18,866 bases of DNA from JBCDBW01 sp039182965 (GTDB taxonomy: Bacteria; Verrucomicrobiota; Verrucomicrobiia; Verrucomicrobiales; DEV007). The notes under the pieces are model-generated. The model worked only from the letters and a program-made list of their open reading frames with translations. It had not been told where the DNA came from and did not search any database. The stretch lies in assembly GCA_039182965.1 (NCBI GenBank), contig JBCDBW010000090.1, forward strand, positions 1-18,866, read 5' to 3'. The position numbers and the translations under genes are program-made. Below, in pieces: positions 14,143 to 18,866 of the stretch. The stretch's first letter is position 1. Every line of letters begins with the position of its first letter.

Positions 14143-15441
14143 TTAAAAAATAGAAGTTAAGGGCTTCGCACCGTCTGCTACCGTAAAAGGCCGTCCCGTC
14201 GGCGAGAAAATTTCGAGGTCAAGCGGAAGGCCCAAGGCGTGAGCAATGGTCGCGTTGAAACTCTGCGGCGAAACCGGCTTGTCGTCCACTTCCTCTCCCG
14301 TTGAGTTCGTCCGTCCATACACTTGTCCCCCTTGGATCCCTCCCCCCGCCAAGACGTGAGTGAAGGCTTTGGGGTAGTGATCCCTGCCGTCCTGGTGGTG
14401 CGGGACAATCTTCGGCGTCCGCCCGAACTCCGTTCCGAGCGCCACCACGGTCTCATCAAGAAGTCCTCGCCGATCCAAGTCATTCAACAATGCGCTGAAG
14501 CCAGCGTCGAGCTCCGCACACTGCTCTTCCATCCTCGTAAAGTTATCGTAGTGCGTATCCCATCCGCCCATGTTCACCACGACAAACCGAACGTCGTGCT
14601 CGATTAACCGTCGAGCCAAAAGGCATCCTTGCCCAAATCTAGTGGGCCCATACTCGGCTACCACATCCGCAGGTTCTGCACTGATATCGAAGGCCTTCAA
14701 ATCCTCAGCCTTCATCAACTTGATTGCATCCCGATACAGATTCTCGTAACCCTGCACCTGCTTGTGGTCAAACTGCTCCTTAAACCGCTTGTTCATCGAT
14801 TCCGCCAATCGAAGGCGTCGATCAAAATCACTCTCGGAAACTCCGCCCGCAAGCGTGCTGTCCTCAATACCGGCCCCCGCGCTTCCGACGGGCACGGCCG
14901 CGAATTTGGGTCCCAAATAGCCGCTGGAACTCGTCCCGTCTCGCGAACCAACGTGCACGAAACCAGGGATCGTGCTGTTTCGCTTACCCGACAAACGCAA
15001 AACCCAGGAGCCCAATACCGGGTGAACAATCGTGCCTCGCGGCGCATAACTCCGATGAAGCATATATTGCCCCTGGCGGTGCGCTCCCTGCAACGTCGAC
15101 ATGGAGTTCACCGGAACAATCTTGTCGCCGTGCTCAGCCATTTTCGGGAGCCAATGACCCAACCGCACATCATCCGCGTTCGTCTGAATCGGCTTGGTCT
15201 CTCCCATGTAGTCAGACTTGTCCTTGGGATCAAATGTATCGAGGTGACTCATCCCCCCGTTCATGTTCAAAAATATGACACTCTTCGCCGCCTTTGGACG
15301 CTTGGGAACAAACGTTTTCTGCATCGATCCTGCAGCGTCTGCATCCTTCGCGAGCATTGGCAGAATGCTTACACCAAGAAAACTACGGGCAGAATTCACC
15401 ATGAAGTTCCGACGGCTCCATTCATCAACTTTGTTAAACAT
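14143..15441 (-). CDS. DUF1501 family secreted protein (sulfatase-like fold)
   Basis: A 432-residue protein of the DUF1501 family, which is abundant in Planctomycetota and Verrucomicrobiota and belongs to the alkaline-phosphatase/sulfatase-like fold superfamily. The N-terminal SRRNFM (9-14) followed by a hydrophobic stretch (SARSFLGVSILPML) is a twin-arginine-like export signal, so the protein is probably folded before export. Characteristic family stretches are LNMNGGMSHLDTFDPK (58-73), GGWDTHYDNF and GTEFGRTPKI. The biochemical role is not established; paired DUF1549/DUF1553-DUF1501 genes have been suggested to act in polysaccharide or sulfated-glycan use, which is untested for this locus. 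ATG 15441 has an AAGGAG ribosome-binding site 7 bases upstream; a GTG one codon earlier is too close. The gene starts about 43 bases after the DUF1549/DUF1553 gene, so the two are likely one operon closed by a strong terminator. Confidence 0.93.
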   Translation of the reverse strand: MFNKVDEWSRRNFMVNSARSFLGVSILPMLAKDADAAGSMQKTFVPKRPKAAKSVIFLNMNGGMSHLDTFDPKDKSDYMGETKPIQTNADDVRLGHWLPKMAEHGDKIVPVNSMSTLQGAHRQGQYMLHRSYAPRGTIVHPVLGSWVLRLSGKRNSTIPGFVHVGSRDGTSSSGYLGPKFAAVPVGSAGAGIEDSTLAGGVSESDFDRRLRLAESMNKRFKEQFDHKQVQGYENLYRDAIKLMKAEDLKAFDISAEPADVVAEYGPTRFGQGCLLARRLIEHDVRFVVVNMGGWDTHYDNFTRMEEQCAELDAGFSALLNDLDRRGLLDETVVALGTEFGRTPKIVPHHQDGRDHYPKAFTHVLAGGGIQGGQVYGRTNSTGEEVDDKPVSPQSFNATIAHALGLPLDLEIFSPTGRPFTVADGAKPLTSIF

Positions 15442-15445
15442 CACT

Positions 15446-15455
15446 CTTCTCCTTT
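15446..15455 (-). promoter_or_regulatory. Shine-Dalgarno site of the DUF1501 gene
   Basis: AAAGGAGAAGAGTG precedes ATG 15441 on the minus strand, an ideal-length spacer of seven bases after AGGAG. It decides the start in favour of ATG 15441 over the in-frame GTG at 15444. It is the clearest ribosome-binding site in a window where most genes have weak ones. Confidence 0.7.
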
Positions 15456-15484
15456 TGCTTGGGTTGAAATCTTACAATGGCTCC

Positions 15485-17491
15485 CTACTGCACAAACATG
15501 AACTCGCTCGTGTTGTATAACGTCCACACCAGATCATCGTAGGCAGCCGATCCATTCTCGTTCACGTTTTGAACAAACATGTTCATCTCATCCGCCGTCG
15601 GCTTCCGCGTCAGTATGCTGAGAAACGCCACATCAATTTTTTCCTCAGGCAACTCGACGCTGTCCATGTCCTGGAAAACCTTTGCCTTCGAACTACCAAC
15701 GATATGGTCCTCTACATGGCCATTGATCAGAGACAAAATTTGCGTCACATCAGATTCAGTAGTCGCTCCTTCAATCACCTCGCGAGCCGATTGACCAAAC
15801 TTCCTCAAGAAATGCGTGGGTGGTGCCGGCGAAGGCAACTCGGAAGCCCGCAATAGCGCAGCGGAATATCCATCCCACCGCGCATCATCCACTGCACCCT
15901 TGGCGGACCCAGAGTCCGCCATCTGCGAAGACATCATCTCCATCATTTCGCCCTCGCTGGCGCCTCGATCGCTTTCCATATCCTTCAGGAGAGTCTCAAC
16001 ATAATCGTAAAGCTCTTTACCCTGTAACGCCATCGCCTCTTCATAAAGGTCATACATGTCTTTCTCACCCACGAGCACATACCGGCCCCGGTGCTGGATG
16101 AAAGGAAGGTAGTTGGTTCCTAACCGCTCGTCCGGATCGGGTATCGTCGCCGCGAGCATGGAGTCCCACAATTGCTCAGCCGTCATCCTCGTCAACATGC
16201 GACCAGGAAAGGTGTAGGGAGCAGCGATATCAACCTCTTCCGGATTCGCCGCAAACTGGAAGGTCCGCGTGTTATACAAAACCCGCTTGAACTCTTTCAT
16301 ATCATAATTCACCTGCACCATTAGCTTCTCAAGGAACGCCAATAACTGCGGATGAGAAATGTTGGGATCCTCGTCGAGGTTGTCGACCGGTTCAAAAAGC
16401 CCCCTCGCCATCACTTTTTTCCACAAGCGGTTCGCGATCACTTTCGTAAAGCGCGGATTCTCGGAGGTCGTCAACCACTCGGCAAACAACTCGCGACCGT
16501 CATCAATGGGCTTCGCTCGCGCATTCCGAACAGATTTCCCAAACAGAGTCTTGGCACCCACCGTCTCCCCAGGATCGGCATCCCGATACTGATAATCGTC
16601 AGGCAAAGGAATCACTCCTTGACCGCCACCCTTCACCCCAAAATCAAAAATGTCGTATCGCAACTGCTGAACCATGTTCCGCACCTGCTGCGGAGCGTTG
16701 TCATACAAGCGCCGTTCCTCCATCCTCTCCTTCGAATCCATGCGATAAGCATTCACATCACGAGGCCCCTTGAGCCCATGGGTAAACGCTGCCATGTAAA
16801 AGAAATCCTTTTGCTCGATCTCATCGTTGCTGGGATGATTGTGGCACTGCGCACATTCCATGCGCGTCCCCGTGAACACCTGCATGGTGTTGGCCATGTT
16901 GTCGAGCGGCATCCCCTTGTCCCGCTCGAAATACCCGACCGCGCCCTTGCTCGAACGCTGCCAGCCCCCTCCAGACGCCGTTAGCATCTCACGAACCCAT
17001 ATGTCATAAGGCTTGTTCTGAGCAATCGACTGCTTCACGTAATTCAAATACGGAATCGCGTTCGTCCGACTGTTCCCCCCAGTCTTCATCTTCAACCGCA
17101 AGACATCCGCCCAGAAATTATACATATTGCTGACATATCCAGGCCCATCCAAGAGCTCGTCAATCAGTTTGGCCCTCTTCTCTGGATCTTGATCATCCAA
17201 AAACGCAATCGCTTCATCATAATTAGGAATACGCCCAATAATTCCCAAATACACTCTGCGAAGAAACTGCTCGTCCGTAGCGTTGTCCAAGGGCCTTGCC
17301 CCTTGAGCATGAAGTGCCGCCGCAATAAACTTATCGATCTCAAATGCCTTTTGTTTCACCATTTCTGGCGTCAGATCCACCGGCTCCTTTTCTTGGCCGG
17401 GAAACTCAGCGAAAGCAAAAGGTCCGGAGAGAAAAAATGCCCCCAAACACATCCCTGCCCACTGCCCTCTCATCCTATTCAGTGCCTTCAT
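15485..17491 (-). CDS. DUF1549/DUF1553 domain secreted protein
   Basis: A 668-residue protein with the DUF1549 domain (about residues 45-250) followed by DUF1553 (about 330-660). Visible hallmarks are the N-terminal helix DKFIAAAL, FLRRVYLGIIGRIP (76-89), the CAQCH motif (C213, C216, H217) in ECAQCHNHPS, RELFAEWLTTSENPRFTKVIANRLWKK (333-359) and the central RMLTRMTAEQLWDSML. A signal peptide lies in residues 1-30 (MCLGAFFLSGPFAFA). The CxxCH pattern suggests haem c attachment. Many PVC relatives also carry an N-terminal PSCyt1 cytochrome domain, which is missing here and is instead found in the separate gene at 13879-12314. The open frame could extend to 17620, but ATG 17491 gives a proper signal peptide. 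DUF1501 follows after 43 bases. Cellular function of the family is not established; it is presumed periplasmic. Confidence 0.92.
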   Translation of the reverse strand: MKALNRMRGQWAGMCLGAFFLSGPFAFAEFPGQEKEPVDLTPEMVKQKAFEIDKFIAAALHAQGARPLDNATDEQFLRRVYLGIIGRIPNYDEAIAFLDDQDPEKRAKLIDELLDGPGYVSNMYNFWADVLRLKMKTGGNSRTNAIPYLNYVKQSIAQNKPYDIWVREMLTASGGGWQRSSKGAVGYFERDKGMPLDNMANTMQVFTGTRMECAQCHNHPSNDEIEQKDFFYMAAFTHGLKGPRDVNAYRMDSKERMEERRLYDNAPQQVRNMVQQLRYDIFDFGVKGGGQGVIPLPDDYQYRDADPGETVGAKTLFGKSVRNARAKPIDDGRELFAEWLTTSENPRFTKVIANRLWKKVMARGLFEPVDNLDEDPNISHPQLLAFLEKLMVQVNYDMKEFKRVLYNTRTFQFAANPEEVDIAAPYTFPGRMLTRMTAEQLWDSMLAATIPDPDERLGTNYLPFIQHRGRYVLVGEKDMYDLYEEAMALQGKELYDYVETLLKDMESDRGASEGEMMEMMSSQMADSGSAKGAVDDARWDGYSAALLRASELPSPAPPTHFLRKFGQSAREVIEGATTESDVTQILSLINGHVEDHIVGSSKAKVFQDMDSVELPEEKIDVAFLSILTRKPTADEMNMFVQNVNENGSAAYDDLVWTLYNTSEFMFVQ

Positions 17492-17543
17492 AATTCTTTT
17501 CGATTGGTTTTTCCGCCTCTTGTTCAAAGTACAATCATTTCCA

Positions 17544-17566
17544 ATCCCCGAAAATCCAAGAAAATT
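17544..17566. repeat. Imperfect direct repeat copy A
   Basis: Plus strand AATCCCCGAAAATCCAAG followed by AAAAT. It shares the pattern AATCCC, AAATCC, AG, AAAAT with the copy at 17673-17696, about 107 bases away. It lies about 55 bases upstream of the DUF1549 start and could be a regulator site. Confidence 0.4.
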
Positions 17567-17672
17567 TCGATGAATTAGGGTGATGATGGCAATACTGGGA
17601 GCGGCGAACTCCTCAGTCACTTACGTCCTTCACCGTGCTATCTGGACAGGCACGAGGGCAGAATATGATAGA

Positions 17673-17696
17673 AATCCCTCCCAAATCCCAGAAAAT
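17673..17696. repeat. Imperfect direct repeat copy B
   Basis: Plus strand AATCCCTCCCAAATCCCAG followed by AAAAT. It is one base longer in the spacer than the copy at 17544-17566. It lies just after the stop of the receptor gene. Confidence 0.4.
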
Positions 17697-17715
17697 CACC
17701 CCTTAGACAACACTC

Positions 17716-18825
17716 CTAAACGCGCAGCTCAGTGGGCTGCTCTTCGTTCTTGGAACGCGAGACGCTCAAAAGCTGATCGACCAGCGAAACGGTGCTCATC
17801 CGATTGATAACAAACCGCTCTCTCGCCCGCTCGGAGCGCCTCACGTCATCGCGCCTCCGAAGTTCCTCCAATTCCTTCTCGAGTTCGGCAATTCGCCCCT
17901 CAACCGTTCGACGGCGACCAGCGAGTTGGGCCAACGCGAGCACCACCAAAAAAATCAAGGGGACCAAAACCCAGACCGCATAGCTGTAAAGCAAAGAGAA
18001 GACGCTGCTCCCTGTGTTCAACCCCGCCTCGGTCGAAGACAGATGTGCCGCCGCGATCCGATCGTATTGTCCCGTCCGCTGAATCACCGCCATCCCCCTC
18101 TCCAACGAAGCCCGCAAGGGCGCCTCGCCAGCGGAAACGGCAAAGCCATACGCCATCTGGCAGACGGGATTCTTGCCTAGTATAATTCCCGAGCGGCCAC
18201 TCTCTGCCAAGGCCCAAAGACCCTGCTGAGACTCCATCACAACCGCTTCCACTTCTCCGCGGGCCAACAGGTCGATTGCACCGCTCGCCGTCGTCGCCTT
18301 CGCGAGTCCATCTCGAAATCCATGACGCACTAAATAAGAGGCACCAAAAGACCCCGCCACCACCGCCACTCGCTTGCCCCGGAGATCTGCGAGCTCACGA
18401 ACCAGCGAATCCCGCGGAAGAAACACTCCCAATTCTAGCACACGATGCGGCAGGCAATACTCGAGTTCGCTCTCCATGGAGAACATCCGCCCACCATCAA
18501 GCTCCGCTGGCATTTCCCCGCCACGGGGAGCAAAAACCAATTCCCGTTCAATGCCTCCCATCTCCGCTGCCGCCCTAATCCAATCGACATCCGCTCCAGC
18601 GGGTTCCCCGTTCTCATCAAAATACTGGTAGGGCGGCTCATGTGATGAAATCTTGATCACGACTTGAGATTCGTCGCCAAACGAATCCTGCACAACGGAG
18701 GCTAGACCCATCCAAACAACTAGAAAAAGCCCCCATCCTCTTGCAAACCACATGAACCGGCCCCGTCCGCCGGAATAAGCCACCGATCTCCACAACACGC
18801 TTTGTACGCCCGCCCTGGTCTTCAT
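17716..18825 (-). CDS. Periplasmic solute-binding-type receptor with membrane anchor and coiled coil, no output domain
   Basis: A 369-residue protein. A signal sequence or anchor lies at about residues 26-48. Residues 55-265 form a type-3 extracellular solute-binding domain: ISSHEPPYQYFDENGEPAGADVDWI (60-84) is the classic opening, LRGKRVAVVAGS (148-159) starts the second lobe, and the AIDLLARGEVEAVV and RTGQYDRIAA segments close it. A membrane helix (278-301) and a basic/acidic coiled coil (about 305-338, AELEKELEELRRR) follow. The remaining 30 residues have no recognisable domain. Sensor kinases and GGDEF proteins use this layout with an added output domain, which is missing here. No frameshifted continuation is found before the next gene. 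It may bind an amino acid or other small polar ligand and signal through a partner. An alternative start, ATG 18753, gives a more normal signal peptide. No ribosome-binding site is obvious for either. I cannot assign the ligand. Confidence 0.82.
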   Translation of the reverse strand: MKTRAGVQSVLWRSVAYSGGRGRFMWFARGWGLFLVVWMGLASVVQDSFGDESQVVIKISSHEPPYQYFDENGEPAGADVDWIRAAAEMGGIERELVFAPRGGEMPAELDGGRMFSMESELEYCLPHRVLELGVFLPRDSLVRELADLRGKRVAVVAGSFGASYLVRHGFRDGLAKATTASGAIDLLARGEVEAVVMESQQGLWALAESGRSGIILGKNPVCQMAYGFAVSAGEAPLRASLERGMAVIQRTGQYDRIAAAHLSSTEAGLNTGSSVFSLLYSYAVWVLVPLIFLVVLALAQLAGRRRTVEGRIAELEKELEELRRRDDVRRSERARERFVINRMSTVSLVDQLLSVSRSKNEEQPTELRV

Positions 18826-18866
18826 GAAAATGGTAATGAGATCACGATTGGGTGATTATCTTACCA
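18826..18866. other. Upstream edge of the receptor gene
   Basis: 41 bases upstream of the receptor start to the window edge. On the minus strand they read TGGTAAGATAATCACCC and on to TTACCATTTTC before the ATG. TAAGAT could be a -10 box, but its -35 would lie outside the window. Confidence 0.25.

Larger units (their letters stand above)
17492..17715. other. Intergenic region with two imperfect direct repeats
   Basis: 224 bases between the receptor gene and the DUF1549 gene. It presumably holds the end of the first transcript and the start of the second. Two similar stretches are visible on the plus strand, AATCCC-N-AAATCC-AG-AAAAT, at 17544-17566 and 17673-17696. No strong terminator hairpin with a T run and no clear -10/-35 pair were found; a weak CGTGC/GCACG stem lies near 17635-17655. 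Confidence 0.4.

Noticed and set aside
14629..15501. 290-codon plus-strand open frame
   Set aside because: Antisense to DUF1501; the minus-strand frame has the Tat-like leader and family motifs.
16352..16984. 210-codon plus-strand open frame
   Set aside because: Antisense to DUF1549/DUF1553 coding sequence, including its CAQCH motif.

Overview
The window is a dense, entirely minus-strand stretch of a Gram-negative bacterial chromosome. It most likely comes from the Planctomycetota/Verrucomicrobiota group (PVC superphylum). The reason is the co-occurrence of a DUF1549/DUF1553 protein, a DUF1501 protein with a twin-arginine-like leader, and a planctomycete-type cytochrome c protein with leucine-rich repeats, a set that is expanded mainly in that group. 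No RNA gene, CRISPR array, insertion sequence or other mobile-element signature was seen. All strong genes read from high to low coordinates.

Reading in the direction of transcription, the window opens with a periplasmic solute-binding-type receptor that has a membrane anchor and a coiled coil but no recognisable output domain (18825-17716). After about 220 bases without a gene comes a DUF1549/DUF1553 gene followed by a DUF1501 gene (17491-14143), closed by a convincing intrinsic terminator (14095-14061). Next is a separate secreted protein with two planctomycete-type haem modules and C-terminal leucine-rich repeats (13879-12314), ending in a hairpin. Then comes a PQQ-repeat beta-propeller lipoprotein (12237-11026). 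These four form a secreted/envelope block of the type found in marine PVC bacteria. Their substrate cannot be read from the sequence.

From 10946 to the left edge there is a tight nine-gene run with gaps of 34 bases or less and two overlaps. In order: a HemN/HutW-like radical SAM protein, a chorismate pyruvate-lyase-like (DUF98) protein, a flavin-dependent halogenase-like oxidoreductase, a GT4 glycosyltransferase, a 4HBT-type thioesterase, a half-size DMT-type membrane protein, a PaaK-like adenylate-forming ligase, an ABC ATPase, and a very large FtsX-type permease that runs off the window. The gene content fits a pathway that takes an aromatic unit (probably 4-hydroxybenzoate) from chorismate, activates it as an acyl adenylate/CoA, oxidises or halogenates it, glycosylates it and exports or lipid-sorts the product. 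No ketosynthase or acyl carrier protein is visible, so assignment to an aryl-polyene-like pathway is only a hypothesis. The decisive genes may lie beyond position 1. This run is the best candidate for an undescribed system.
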